Numbered from the stretch's first letter, positions 24,128-33,136 are shown. The stretch: DNA of 64,000 bases from an uncultured Gammaproteobacteria bacterium (GCA_947259975.1 CAMYOD010000009.1:25235-89234); one strand, 5' to 3'. A program made the numbers and translations. The notes: generated by a model not told the origin, from the sequence alone.

Positions 24128-25303
24128 ATGGATAACGTGATTAGCAAGCTCACCGATATATTGGGGCCCGCGGGTTCCAGCGCGCTCGGCAAGGCATTGA
24201 TTGGCCTGGCGATCCTCGTCATTGGTCTATTTGTCGTCAAACTCTTCGTCGGCATCTTCAAGCGCATGCTGTCCAAGGTAGCCGTGCTGCGACGCGAAAA
24301 TCCCGACGGCAGCGTCACCGACCTGGTATCACCCATCGCATCCTTGGTAAAGGCGGTGCTGACAATTTTCGTGCTCATGGCCGTGCTACAGCATTTCGGG
24401 TTGACCGACGTCCTGGCGCCGCTCAAGGAGATGGTGAATAAGTTCATGACCGCCATCCCCAATGTTATTGGCGCGGGCGTGATCGGCTATGCCGGCTGGG
24501 TCATCGCCAAGATTGTCTCGCAGCTCGTGGGCGCGGGCCTGGGCAAGGTCGATGCACAGTTGGCGGAAAAGACCGGCAACAAGGACATCAAGATATCCAA
24601 GTTCGGCAGCGCGCTGATCTTCGCCGTCATCCTGCTGCCCATCGCGGTCTCGGCGCTGGGCGTGCTGAATATCCCGGCGATTTCGGATCCCGCCTCGGCC
24701 ATGATTCAGAAGTTGATGGCCGCCGTGCCGAATATCATCGGCGCCGCCATCATCCTGCTGGTCGTGTACTTCGCCGCCAGGTTCGTGATCTTTATCCTCG
24801 GTGGCTTGCTGGAAGGCATGAACATCAACGCGCTGCCTGAGAAGCTCGGCATCCAGGGCCTGTTTACCGAGAATTTCACTCCCGTGAAACTGGTCGGCTT
24901 CGGCATCATGTTCTTCTCGATGGTGGCCGCCGCAACCGCCGCGGTAAACATTCTGCAGATCGACGTGATTTCGCAAATCTTCTCCAAGGTGCTGGAGTTC
25001 GGTGGCGGCCTGCTGATCGGCGGTGTCATTCTGATCATCGGCAACTTCCTCGGCGCGCTGGCCTACAACAAGCTGTCAGCCCACGGCAACGCCGGCCTGG
25101 CCAACATCGCCCGCATCGCCATTCTCGGTCTGGTGCTGGCCATGGGTCTCAAGGCCATGGGCCTGGCCGACAACATCGTCACTATGGCCTTCGGCTTCAC
25201 GTTGGGCAGTGCCGCGGTCGCTGCGGCGCTCGCCTTCGGCCTGGGCGGCCGGGATGCGGCCAAGGCAGTCGCCGACGACTGGGCACAGAAGATCAAAGCC
25301 TAG
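24128..25303 (+). CDS. Mechanosensitive ion channel family protein with TM-helix repeats
   Basis: A 391-residue, very hydrophobic protein of the small-conductance channel (MscS-related) type carrying conserved TM-helix repeats: two related segments, GAGVIGYAGWVIAKIVSQLVG near 116-136 and GAAIILLVVYFAARFVIFILG near 211-231, each followed by a short amphipathic linker. The C-terminal TMAFGFTLGSAAVAAALAFGLGGRDAAKAVADDW resembles the pore-lining TM3 and its gly/ala packing face. No beta/C-terminal vestibule domain follows, so it is a shortened relative of MscS. GGGGGG lies about 8-12 bases upstream of the ATG and an intrinsic terminator follows. Confidence 0.82.
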   Translation: MDNVISKLTDILGPAGSSALGKALIGLAILVIGLFVVKLFVGIFKRMLSKVAVLRRENPDGSVTDLVSPIASLVKAVLTIFVLMAVLQHFGLTDVLAPLKEMVNKFMTAIPNVIGAGVIGYAGWVIAKIVSQLVGAGLGKVDAQLAEKTGNKDIKISKFGSALIFAVILLPIAVSALGVLNIPAISDPASAMIQKLMAAVPNIIGAAIILLVVYFAARFVIFILGGLLEGMNINALPEKLGIQGLFTENFTPVKLVGFGIMFFSMVAAATAAVNILQIDVISQIFSKVLEFGGGLLIGGVILIIGNFLGALAYNKLSAHGNAGLANIARIAILGLVLAMGLKAMGLADNIVTMAFGFTLGSAAVAAALAFGLGGRDAAKAVADDWAQKIKA

Positions 25304-25329
25304 ATCGGTCTTCTCACTTAGCAACATAC

Positions 25330-25356
25330 AGGGCCGGCTTTGCCGGCCCTTTTTTT
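25330..25356 (+). terminator. Intrinsic terminator of the channel gene
   Basis: AGGGCCGGC-TTT-GCCGGCCCT, a perfect 9-bp stem with a 3-base loop followed by T7. Confidence 0.95.
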
Positions 25357-25393
25357 GTCCGCCATGGAGTCGCTACGCTATATTAGAGCAACA

Positions 25394-25414
25394 TGTTCTT
25401 TGACCCGGGTTTCC
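25394..25414 (+). repeat. Dispersed leader motif copy (TGTTCTTTGACCCGGGTTTC)
   Basis: In the sense of, and ending 10 bases before, the start of the metallopeptidase gene at 25425; it occupies the place where a Shine-Dalgarno would be expected. Confidence 0.6.
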
Positions 25415-25424
25415 ACGGCTTTCC

Positions 25425-26540
25425 ATGCAGACCTTTCAGTGTACCTGCGGCAACACCCTGCACTTCGAAAACACGAAGTGCCTGGCCTGCGGTAAGCCGC
25501 TCGGCTTTCTGCCCGATTACCGCACCCTCAGCCCGCTGGCACAACTGGACGACGGCCGCTGGCGCGCCCTGCATGAACTTGCAGGCGGCGGCACCTATCG
25601 AATGTGCGGCAATTACGCCAAGGAGCATGTCTGCAACTGGATGGTGCCGAACGACGATTCCCACGAGCGCTGTACATCCTGCCGCCTCAATCACATCATC
25701 CCGGATCTGGCCGATCCAAAGAATCACCGGCTGTGGGCCCGCATCGAACGCGCCAAGCGCCGCCTGGTCTATACGCTGCTTGAATTAGGTTTGCCTGTGA
25801 TCGGCAAGGAAGATGATCCGGCCCAGGGTCTGGCATTTCGGTTTCTGGCCGATCCGGACACCACGACCGAGTTCGCCGACCCGGTCAATCAACACGCGCG
25901 CGTCCTCACCGGCCATGACGCCGGCACCATCACCATCAACCTGTCGGAAGCGGTACCGAGTGCGCGTGAAGAGATGCGCGAATTGCTGAACGAACAGTAC
26001 CGCACCCTGCTCGGCCACTTTCGTCACGAAATCGGCCACTACTATTGGAGCCGCACGGTCGAACCGACCGCCTGGCTGGATACCATGCGCAACGCCTTCG
26101 GCGACGAGCGCGCCGATTACGCCCAGGCGCTCGAGCGTTATTACGCCGAGGGGCCACCGCCGGATTGGTCACAGCATTACATCAGCGCCTATGCGTCGGC
26201 GCATCCGTGGGAGGATTGGGCTGAAACCTGGGCTCACTACCTGCACATGATCGACACCCTGGAAACGGCACACGCTTTCGGCTTCTCCCTCGCCGGCCGG
26301 CGGGTCGGCGCACCCAAGGCGGCGATCGTAGGCCGCGCCCAGTACACCCAGGGGCCGTTCGCGCGCAACGTGACCTTCGATGCACTGTTGGAAGACTGGG
26401 TCAATCTGACCGTGGCGATGAACGCCCTCAACCGCAGCATGGGGCTGCGTGACGCCTACCCGTTCGCGCTTTCGACCGCCGCCAGCGAAAAGCTGCGGCT
26501 GGTCCATGAACTTATTCGCCAGACCGTGACACCGGCCTGA
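25425..26540 (+). CDS. Zinc-ribbon metallopeptidase (Peptidase_Mx type)
   Basis: A 371-residue predicted zinc protease. The N-terminus is Cys-rich (CTCG at 6-9, CLAC at 19-22, RMCG, HVCNW, CTSC at about 83-86) and should bind one or two zinc ions. The catalytic HEIGH is at 201-205 with a downstream Glu in HPWEDWAETWAHYLHM. This family travels with the Anbu/ATP-grasp/alpha-E cluster, as here. It converges on the Anbu gene with a 29-base overlap of coding regions, so opposing transcripts are complementary there. It lacks a signal peptide and should be cytoplasmic. Confidence 0.8.
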   Translation: MQTFQCTCGNTLHFENTKCLACGKPLGFLPDYRTLSPLAQLDDGRWRALHELAGGGTYRMCGNYAKEHVCNWMVPNDDSHERCTSCRLNHIIPDLADPKNHRLWARIERAKRRLVYTLLELGLPVIGKEDDPAQGLAFRFLADPDTTTEFADPVNQHARVLTGHDAGTITINLSEAVPSAREEMRELLNEQYRTLLGHFRHEIGHYYWSRTVEPTAWLDTMRNAFGDERADYAQALERYYAEGPPPDWSQHYISAYASAHPWEDWAETWAHYLHMIDTLETAHAFGFSLAGRRVGAPKAAIVGRAQYTQGPFARNVTFDALLEDWVNLTVAMNALNRSMGLRDAYPFALSTAASEKLRLVHELIRQTVTPA

Positions 26541-27276
26541 GCGCACTTTCCCAGTCGAACCGCGGCAAGTCGTCGAACACCCGATTCAGGCCCTCGTTCC
26601 AGCTGCGCTGCACGGCCTGGTAGAACGGCGAATCGGTGTCGAAGGTCAACGGCGTATCGAGCGCCAGGCTGTTGTTGCGATAGATCGCGATCTCGACCGG
26701 TGGCCCCACGCTCAGGTTGCTGCGCATGGTGGAGTCGAGAGACACCAGCGCGCAGCGAGCCGCGTCCTCGAGGCTGGTCTCGCCGGCGATGATGCGGTCG
26801 AGGATGGGCTTGCCGTATTTGGTCTCGCCGATCTGCAAATAGGGCTTGGTCGGTGACGCCGCGATGTAATTACCCTCCGGGTAAACCAGATAGATTTCCG
26901 GGGCACTGTCGCCGATCTGGCCGCCGAGAATGAAACTGGCATCGAATTTGATGCCCTCCTCCTTGGCCGGCTCGCAATGGGCCGCCTGGACACCGCAACT
27001 CAATTTTCCGATGTAATGGGCGGCGTCGAACATGTAATCCACGGTCTTGAGGCTGCGTTCCGGGTCCGCCGCCGCCAGATCCCGTTCGACCAGGTTGACA
27101 ACCGCCTGCGTCGTTGCCAGATTGCCGGCGCTCAACATGACGAACGATCGCTCACCGGGGATGCCGAAGGCATACATCTTGCTGTAGGTACTAACCTGGT
27201 CGACGCCTGCATTGGTGCGGGTGTCAGAGGCGAACACGATACCGTCATTTACTTTGATGGCAAGGCAGTAAGTCAT
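26512..27276 (-). CDS. Anbu-type bacterial proteasome-related protease
   Basis: A 254-residue HslV/20S-beta-like protein of the Anbu class. After Met removal the nucleophile would be Thr2 (MTYCLAIK), with the SDTRTNAGVDQVSTYSKMY block supplying the Asp and Lys of the Ntn-hydrolase site and MLSAGNLATTQAVV the oxyanion region. Anbu assembles into open spiral or ring forms and is found beside a circularly permuted ATP-grasp, alpha-E and usually a transglutaminase protein; the first two are encoded divergently 190 bases away and no transglutaminase is seen. Substrate and full reaction are not established. Confidence 0.9.
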   Translation of the reverse strand: MTYCLAIKVNDGIVFASDTRTNAGVDQVSTYSKMYAFGIPGERSFVMLSAGNLATTQAVVNLVERDLAAADPERSLKTVDYMFDAAHYIGKLSCGVQAAHCEPAKEEGIKFDASFILGGQIGDSAPEIYLVYPEGNYIAASPTKPYLQIGETKYGKPILDRIIAGETSLEDAARCALVSLDSTMRSNLSVGPPVEIAIYRNNSLALDTPLTFDTDSPFYQAVQRSWNEGLNRVFDDLPRFDWESALRPVSRSGE

Positions 27277-27467
27277 AAGGGATTTTTCACTATTACCATA
27301 TAGTTATGGAATATTTGCCGGCATTACACCGCGGCGGCGGCGCCTCATCAGGGGGCAAACTATGCCCCATCACGGTGCAGGGCGGTGCGCGCCAGAACAC
27401 AATTTTTTGCACGTGTGCGGCTGAATTGCAAGCCGTTTTGCAACTGTAGCTGAATACCACCGAAACC

Positions 27468-28925
27468 ATGGCAATTCGCTGGAAAGATTATCGCATCAAG
27501 GGCTTCTACGATGAGCTGTTGCAGGCCACCGGACGTTCACGGGCCTGGGCGCGGCCGCTGTGCAAGTTCTTTCGCTCGATCAGCGACGCCGAGCTCGCCG
27601 ATCGGCGGGCGGCGTCGGATCTGGCGATTCGCGCCATGGGCATCACCTTTACCGTGTACTCGGAAGAAGAAGGCGGTTCCATCGATCGGGCGTGGCCCTT
27701 CGACATCATTCCGCGGGTCATCCGCAAGGACGAATGGGACGGTATTGAGGCGGGGCTGAAACAACGGGTGCAGGCGCTGAATCTGTTTATCGACGACATC
27801 TACCACGACCAACGCATCGTCAAGGATGGGGTGTTTCCGGCGGAAATACTGGCAGACTCGAAAAACTTTCGTCCGCAATGTGTCGGCGTGACGCCACAAA
27901 ACGGCGTGTGGGCCCATATCTGCGGTTCCGACCTGGTGCGTGACAAGGACGGCACCATGTACGTGCTGGAAGACAACCTGCGCGTGCCGTCGGGGGTGTC
28001 CTACATGCTCGAAAACCGGGCCGTGATGAAGCGCACCTTTCCGGAGTTGTTCGAGCACTACAACATTCAGCCGGTGGACGAATACCCGTCGCAGCTCTAC
28101 GAGTGCCTGGCGTCGATCGCGCCGCGGGAGGCCGAGTTTCCCGAGATCGTGGTATTGACCCCGGGTATCTACAACTCGGCCTATTTTGAACATTCCTACC
28201 TGGCCCAGCAGATGGGTGCCGAACTGGTCGAAGGCCGGGACCTTCTGGTCGGTGACGATGACTGTGTCTACATGCGCACGGTGGCGGGGCTCTCGCGGGT
28301 CGATGTGATCTATCGGCGCATCGACGACCTTTTTCTCGATCCCGAGGCCTTCAATCCGGACTCCGCGCTCGGGGTGCCCGGGCTGATGCGCGCCTGGAAG
28401 AAAGGTAACGTGGCGTTGGCGAACGCGCCTGGCGCCGGTGTCGCCGACGACAAAGTGGTCTACGCCTTTGTCCCCAAGATGATCAAGTACTACCTCGAGC
28501 AGGAACCGCTCATTCCCAATGTGCCGACCTATTTGTGCATCGATAAAAAAGAGCGTGACTACGTCCTCGCCAATCTCGACAAACTGGTCGTCAAGCCGGC
28601 CAACGAATCGGGCGGCTACGGCATGCTGATCGGCCCGCAGGCGAGCCCGAAGGAGCGCGCCAAGTTCGCACGCTTGATCCGCCGCGATCCGCGCAACTAC
28701 ATCGCGCAGCCGTTGCTGACCCTGTCGACCACGCCGACCCTGGTGGACACCCATGCCGAACCGCGGCATCTCGACCTGCGGCCGTTCATCCTTTCGGGCA
28801 CGCGCACCTACGTCACCACCGGCGGCCTCACGCGGGTCGCCTTGAAGCGGGGCTCGACCGTGGTCAACTCCTCTCAGGGCGGCGGCAGCAAAGACACCTG
28901 GATCATCGATACCGACGGAATGTAG
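27468..28925 (+). CDS. Circularly permuted ATP-grasp type 2 protein (COG2308-like)
   Basis: A 485-residue enzyme of the circularly permuted ATP-grasp family: FIDDIYHDQRIVKDGVFP near 105-122, DGTMYVLEDNLRVPSGVSYMLENR near 162-185 with metal-binding acidic residues, and LVVKPANESGGYGMLIGP near 380, the ATP-lysine and glycine loop. It is expected to form an amide or peptide bond using ATP. It is followed after 2 bases by the alpha-E gene and is divergent from Anbu, the recognised functional neighbourhood. No Shine-Dalgarno is obvious before the ATG. Confidence 0.92.
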   Translation: MAIRWKDYRIKGFYDELLQATGRSRAWARPLCKFFRSISDAELADRRAASDLAIRAMGITFTVYSEEEGGSIDRAWPFDIIPRVIRKDEWDGIEAGLKQRVQALNLFIDDIYHDQRIVKDGVFPAEILADSKNFRPQCVGVTPQNGVWAHICGSDLVRDKDGTMYVLEDNLRVPSGVSYMLENRAVMKRTFPELFEHYNIQPVDEYPSQLYECLASIAPREAEFPEIVVLTPGIYNSAYFEHSYLAQQMGAELVEGRDLLVGDDDCVYMRTVAGLSRVDVIYRRIDDLFLDPEAFNPDSALGVPGLMRAWKKGNVALANAPGAGVADDKVVYAFVPKMIKYYLEQEPLIPNVPTYLCIDKKERDYVLANLDKLVVKPANESGGYGMLIGPQASPKERAKFARLIRRDPRNYIAQPLLTLSTTPTLVDTHAEPRHLDLRPFILSGTRTYVTTGGLTRVALKRGSTVVNSSQGGGSKDTWIIDTDGM

Positions 28926-28927
28926 CC

Positions 28928-29881
28928 ATGCTGTCTCGTGTCGCCGATAGTATTTACTGGATCGCCCGCTACCTGGAACGGGCCGAGAACGTGGCGCGTC
29001 TGGTAAACGTCAACGCGCATCTGCTGCTGGACATGCCGCGCAAGGCGACGCTCGGCTGGCAGCCGCTCATCGATATCACCGGCGACGCGACACTTTTCGA
29101 CTCCTTGTACAACGAGGCCAGCGAGCGCAATGTGGTGCGATTCCTGATCGCCGACGGGCGCAACCCGGGCTCGATCCTGAATACGGTTAAGTCGGCGCGG
29201 GAAAACGCGCGCACGATTCGCGACATCATTCCGCGTGAAGCATGGGAAGGCATTAACGCGCTGTTCCTCGAGGTCAAAGCCAACCTGCCCGCCGGCCTGG
29301 CGCATCGCCGCCGGTTCGACTTTCTGCGCTCGATCATCGATACCAACCAGGGTATCACCGGGCTGCTGGCGGGCACCATGTTACATGACTACGGCTACGA
29401 TGTTCTGCGCATGGGGCGTAATCTCGAGCGCGCGGACATGACCACCCGCATCGTGGATGTGCGCTCCACCACCCTGCTGCCGCACGAATCCGAGGAACTC
29501 ACGCCGTTCGAGAACATTCAATGGATGAGCGTGCTGCATTCCTTGTCCGCACTGCAAAGTTACACGCAAAAGGTACAAGGTCCGGTGCGCCGCGCCGCGG
29601 TAATCCGCTTCCTGTTGCAGGAACGGGAATTTCCACGTGCGTTTCTGCACTGTGTCGGCGAGGTGCGTACCTGCCTGCAGGCCCTGCCGCATAACGACGA
29701 CCCCATGCGTTATGCCAACCGCATCCTACGCAATCTACGTAGTGCCAAACCGGACCAGATGCCGGCGAAAAAACTGCAAAAGTTCCTCGACCGCTCGCAG
29801 CTCAGTCTGGCCCGGCTGGACGCTGTCATTCGCAGCACCTATTTCGCGCTCGACCGCAAGGCACCGATCGTCGAGAATTAG
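28928..29881 (+). CDS. Alpha-E domain protein (COG2307-like)
   Basis: A 317-residue all-helical protein beginning MLSRVADSIYWIARYLERAENVARLV, the defining opening of the alpha-E family, with SARENARTIRDIIPREAWEGIN and LGRNLERADMTTRI-like helices (here RMGRNLERADMTTRI). It is always encoded with the circularly permuted ATP-grasp protein and is thought to work with it. Only 2 bases separate the genes. Biochemical role unknown. Confidence 0.92.
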   Translation: MLSRVADSIYWIARYLERAENVARLVNVNAHLLLDMPRKATLGWQPLIDITGDATLFDSLYNEASERNVVRFLIADGRNPGSILNTVKSARENARTIRDIIPREAWEGINALFLEVKANLPAGLAHRRRFDFLRSIIDTNQGITGLLAGTMLHDYGYDVLRMGRNLERADMTTRIVDVRSTTLLPHESEELTPFENIQWMSVLHSLSALQSYTQKVQGPVRRAAVIRFLLQEREFPRAFLHCVGEVRTCLQALPHNDDPMRYANRILRNLRSAKPDQMPAKKLQKFLDRSQLSLARLDAVIRSTYFALDRKAPIVEN

Positions 29882-29951
29882 CCCGTTCGCTCCACGCGGG
29901 GAGCGCTTCCACCGCCCAATACCGCTGCCTTAACCACGCGGGCTGAGGAGT

Positions 29952-29965
29952 TTGATCTTCGTCAA
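29952..29965. promoter_or_regulatory. Weak FNR-like palindrome
   Basis: TTGAT-CTTC-GTCAA differs from the FNR consensus by one base. It is between the alpha-E gene and a pseudogene, about 300 bases before the DUF411 gene, so a function is doubtful. Confidence 0.3.
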
Positions 29966-29991
29966 TGCAACCACGGCGCCTTCGGCACGAT

Positions 29992-30195
29992 AATACGGTG
30001 CGCACCAGCCAACAGGTGGTCACCGCGGCCCGCCAGCAGGGCGTGGGCATCGACCAGATCGTGACCGCCATGAGCGATATCCAGCAGGTGACCGACCATT
30101 TCGTCGTTTCCACCAACCAGACCAAGGTCGCCAACGAGTCGCTGACGGAGACGGCGCAAGCCCTGCGCGCGAGTGTGGCCGTATACCGATTATAG
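29992..30195 (+). pseudogene. 3' remnant of a methyl-accepting chemotaxis protein gene
   Basis: The frame ending at 30195 encodes TSQQVVTAARQQGVGIDQI, then VTAMSDIQQVTDHFVVSTNQT and a final ESLTETAQALRASVAVYRL. This is the usual C-terminal end of a receptor (coiled-coil heptads, QQ..GIDQI, a final RL-type end). Upstream the frame meets a stop at 29953 and no sensor, HAMP or signalling hairpin tip (the EI-GTRTSLLALNA-like core) is present. About 70 residues remain of a protein that is normally over 500. It is a decaying fragment left after deletion. Confidence 0.65.
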
Positions 30196-30197
30196 AT

Positions 30198-30217
30198 TGT
30201 TCTCTGACCCGGTTTCG
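30198..30217 (+). repeat. Dispersed leader motif copy (TGTTCTCTGACCCGGTTTCG)
   Basis: Near-consensus copy starting 3 bases after the receptor remnant stop and 42 bases before the DUF411 start, in the same sense as that gene. Confidence 0.65.
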
Positions 30218-30259
30218 GGCGATCATCGTCGGCACACGAAACTCACGTTTTTGACGCCC

Positions 30260-30703
30260 ATGAAACTAATACGTGTATTACTTTGCAGTTTAGCCACCGC
30301 CGCCGGCTTGAGCGGACTTACCGCCTTTGCAGCGACCGAGGCCACGGTCTACAAAAGTCCGACGTGCGGCTGCTGTAAGAAATGGATGAGTCATCTCGCG
30401 GACCACGGCTTTGCGGTCACCGGCAAAGATGTCCCCGACGTGATCCCGTACAAGATCGACGCCAAGGTCGGTCCCAAGCTGGCGTCCTGCCACACCGCCT
30501 TCATCGACGGTTACGTGATCGAGGGCCATGTGCCGGCGGCGGACATCCAACGCCTGCTCAAGGAGCGTACCGACGCGCGCGGGTTGGTGGTGCCCGGTAT
30601 GCCGATCGGGTCGCCGGGCATGGAACAGGGAAACCAAAAGCAGCCGTACGAAGTATTGCTACTGCATCATGACGGCAGCACCAGCGTGTTCGCCAGTCAC
30701 TGA
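30260..30703 (+). CDS. DUF411 secreted metal-binding-like protein
   Basis: A 147-residue protein with a signal peptide (about 1-24, ends AFA) and the DUF411 hallmarks: SPTCGCCKKW (CxCC), KLASCHTAFIDGYVIEGHVPAADI and PGMPIGSPGM. DUF411 proteins are often encoded near copper genes and the paired Cys/His/Met residues suggest copper handling in the periplasm. ATG 30260 is used because the signal peptide begins there; the frame is open upstream to 30173. No Shine-Dalgarno seen. Confidence 0.85.
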   Translation: MKLIRVLLCSLATAAGLSGLTAFAATEATVYKSPTCGCCKKWMSHLADHGFAVTGKDVPDVIPYKIDAKVGPKLASCHTAFIDGYVIEGHVPAADIQRLLKERTDARGLVVPGMPIGSPGMEQGNQKQPYEVLLLHHDGSTSVFASH

Positions 30704-30711
30704 TCGTCTTC

Positions 30712-32292
30712 CTAGCGGCGCGTCGCCGCCAGCGCGTCCATCAAGACCTGGATGTCATGGTGGCCTTCATAGATCGGGGTGACCTCCCGTGCCAGAGCGA
30801 GTAGCGTGAACACTGCAGTCTGCGCCGATCGCACCGAGTACTCCACCGTAAAAACACAGTCCTGGGGCAGTTCCGCGAATTGGCCGATAAAGGCGAAGTT
30901 GCGCGCCCCCGCGGGCACGACTTTGGGTCGGTCGCCGGGTTGCCGGGGCATGAACTGACTGTCGATGAAGGGCATCATGCAGGGAATACAGTTGGCGTTA
31001 CTGAAGAATTCATCGTAGCGGTCGGTGATGCGCAGATGGTGACAGACTTCCCGCACTATTTCCGCGCCGCTGCAATCCGCCATGCGTTTTTTCACATAGT
31101 CGCCGACGTTGTCCGGGTAGAGTCCGTAGCCCCAGAAGACGTCCACGTTCTCCGGCTGGCCGATGAAATGGGGTTGGGCGGCGAGCACCAGGGACATGCG
31201 CCAGCTGGAATCGGTGAAGGTCACCAGGCCGCCGGTGCCGGCGACGTTGCCGGTGAACGTTTCCATGAAATCAAAGAACGGTGAATCCTCGAGGGTTACG
31301 GTAAACGACTCCCACTTGGACCGATCGATGTCGCCGCAGAACACCGCCGGGCGACCGAACGCCGGCGATTTGGCGGCGAGCTTCTGCCATAACGCCCATG
31401 ATCCGGTGTCACTCCCGGCCTCCAGTGTCGGCGCCCGGGTCATGGAACCAATGCTGGCGCCGTCCACCATGGAACCGTTGGTGATAAATACGTAGTCCGT
31501 CGCGGCAAGCTCGATTCGTTTCGGCGCCCCAGCTTGCGACACGTGCAGTGTCGTGGCGGTTTTGGTCTCGCCCGCAAGATCAAAATCGATGTCGGTCACC
31601 ACACTGTTGAGCCGAAACTGCACGCCCTGCCCCGTCAGCCATTTTTCGATCGGCCGGATGATGGAGTCGTACTGGTTGTAGCGGGTACGCAGGATACCCT
31701 TGAGCTGATTGAAGCCGGGCAGCAGGTGAATGAAGCGTAGCGCGTAACGGCGCATCTCGGCAGCGCTGCTCCACTTCTGAAAGGCGAAGGTGGTCTGCCA
31801 CAGATACCAGTAATTGGTGACAAAAAACGCATCGGAGAAGCAGTCGACTATGCGAGCGTCCGCGAGGGACTCCTCCGAGCGAAACAGCAACTTGAGCATG
31901 TCATAGTTATCCGCATTACTCAGACCGTAGGAGGAGACATCCAGCTTCGCCCCCGCCCGCAACAACCGGCAGTGGGATTCAGACTTGAAGGTCTCGTTGA
32001 AGGCACGAAATTCCTCTTCCATGGTCTGCGCCGGATCCTCCAGGGACGGGATACCGGCAAAGAGGTCGAAGGTGCAGCCGAAATGGGCCTCAAACATGCG
32101 CCCGCCGCGGATCAGATAGCCCTGTTCCGTGGAACCGGAGCCATCGAGGCAGCCGCCGAGCACCGGGTCCTGTTCGAAGATATGAATGTCGCCGCCGGCC
32201 ATATGCCCCTCACGGATGAGGTAGGCGGCGCTCGCCAGCGATGCGATGCCGCCACCGACGATGTAGGCCTTGGAAGTGCTGTCAGGTGTCAT
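30712..32292 (-). CDS. ohyA: Oleate hydratase (myosin-cross-reactive antigen family)
   Basis: A 526-residue FAD-dependent hydratase that adds water to the cis-9 double bond of unsaturated fatty acids (oleate to 10-hydroxystearate). Visible: AYIVGGGIASLASAAYLI (FAD-binding, about 9-26), IRGGRMFEAHFGCTFDLF near 61-78 carrying the catalytic Glu in the GGR(M/E)xE motif, NYWYLWQTTFAFQKWSS near 160, and GQFAELPQDCVFTVEYSVR near 475. It is shorter than typical enzymes (about 560-640), like the compact subgroup. An SDR gene lies upstream in the same direction after a 145-base gap, so joint action on the hydroxy fatty acid is possible but not shown. Confidence 0.9.
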   Translation of the reverse strand: MTPDSTSKAYIVGGGIASLASAAYLIREGHMAGGDIHIFEQDPVLGGCLDGSGSTEQGYLIRGGRMFEAHFGCTFDLFAGIPSLEDPAQTMEEEFRAFNETFKSESHCRLLRAGAKLDVSSYGLSNADNYDMLKLLFRSEESLADARIVDCFSDAFFVTNYWYLWQTTFAFQKWSSAAEMRRYALRFIHLLPGFNQLKGILRTRYNQYDSIIRPIEKWLTGQGVQFRLNSVVTDIDFDLAGETKTATTLHVSQAGAPKRIELAATDYVFITNGSMVDGASIGSMTRAPTLEAGSDTGSWALWQKLAAKSPAFGRPAVFCGDIDRSKWESFTVTLEDSPFFDFMETFTGNVAGTGGLVTFTDSSWRMSLVLAAQPHFIGQPENVDVFWGYGLYPDNVGDYVKKRMADCSGAEIVREVCHHLRITDRYDEFFSNANCIPCMMPFIDSQFMPRQPGDRPKVVPAGARNFAFIGQFAELPQDCVFTVEYSVRSAQTAVFTLLALAREVTPIYEGHHDIQVLMDALAATRR

Positions 32293-32437
32293 GGGTATGT
32301 GCTGGGCGCGGTGTTATTTCGGTGAAGTATGCCGCCTACGCACCAAACACGCCTTGACCGGCATCAAACTGCAGCTCACTAGCTGCGGCAACGAGAATCG
32401 CGCCGATACAGGGATGCACTTCTCGGATCGGGTGCTT

Positions 32438-33136
32438 CTACCAAGGCAAAATGCTGCCGTCGTAGCGATAGAAGCGCCCACTGTCCTTGGGCCGGAATCG
32501 CTCCGCCAGCGCGCGCATATGGGTCACGCTTTCCGCTGCTGAGAGGGGTGCTTCGCTGCCACCCATGCGGGTTCGCACCCATCCGGGATGTACCAAAAGA
32601 ACGCCGATGCCGTCATCTGCGAGTTCATGGACCAGGCCCTGAACCGCCGCATTGAGCGCGGCCTTGCTGGACCGGTACGCATAATCGTTGGCCTGTTTAA
32701 TGTCCGCGATACTGCCCATATGGCTGGTGATCACCACCACGAGGCGCTTTTCACTTTGCGCCAGGTTTGCCCGCAAGGCCTCCGTGACCCTTACCGCGCC
32801 CAGCGTATTAACATCGAAGGTGGCCTGCCACGCGCCATAATCGATGCCGCCGAGCTTGTCTTTGCCCCAACGCTCGTAGTACACGCCGGCATTGTTGACG
32901 AGGATATCCAACGGCGTAGCTTTGAACTCGCGGATAATCTTTTTGATGTGATCGACACTGGTAACGTCTAATTGATGCACCGAGACATGATCATGCTGTC
33001 GTTGAAGTCCTCTGAGGTCGTCGGCCTCTTCCGGCTGACGGCAGGTTGCATAAACACGCCAACCACGCGCCGCATATTGCCGGGCCCACTCCAGACCCAT
33101 GCCGCGGTTGCTGCCTGTGATGAGAATACTCGACAT
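32438..33136 (-). CDS. Short-chain dehydrogenase/reductase
   Basis: A 232-residue classical SDR: cofactor loop TGSNRGMG (about 7-14), NNAGVY near 86, catalytic Ser in VITSHMGS and YAYRSSK (Tyr/Lys) near 152-158, then HPGWVRTRMGG. The Arg/Ser after the first strand (CRQPEE) suggests NADP preference. A GGGGAGG ribosome site lies 4 bases before the ATG. Substrate unknown; it sits beside oleate hydratase. Confidence 0.88.
   Translation of the reverse strand: MSSILITGSNRGMGLEWARQYAARGWRVYATCRQPEEADDLRGLQRQHDHVSVHQLDVTSVDHIKKIIREFKATPLDILVNNAGVYYERWGKDKLGGIDYGAWQATFDVNTLGAVRVTEALRANLAQSEKRLVVVITSHMGSIADIKQANDYAYRSSKAALNAAVQGLVHELADDGIGVLLVHPGWVRTRMGGSEAPLSAAESVTHMRALAERFRPKDSGRFYRYDGSILPW

Noticed and set aside
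27537..28769. 410-codon open frame antisense to the ATP-grasp gene
   Set aside because: His/Gln/Arg-rich shadow of a GC-rich gene; the sense product is a clear family member.
32293..32437. Gene between oleate hydratase and SDR
   Set aside because: No frame with ribosome site or homology; ordinary 145-base spacer.
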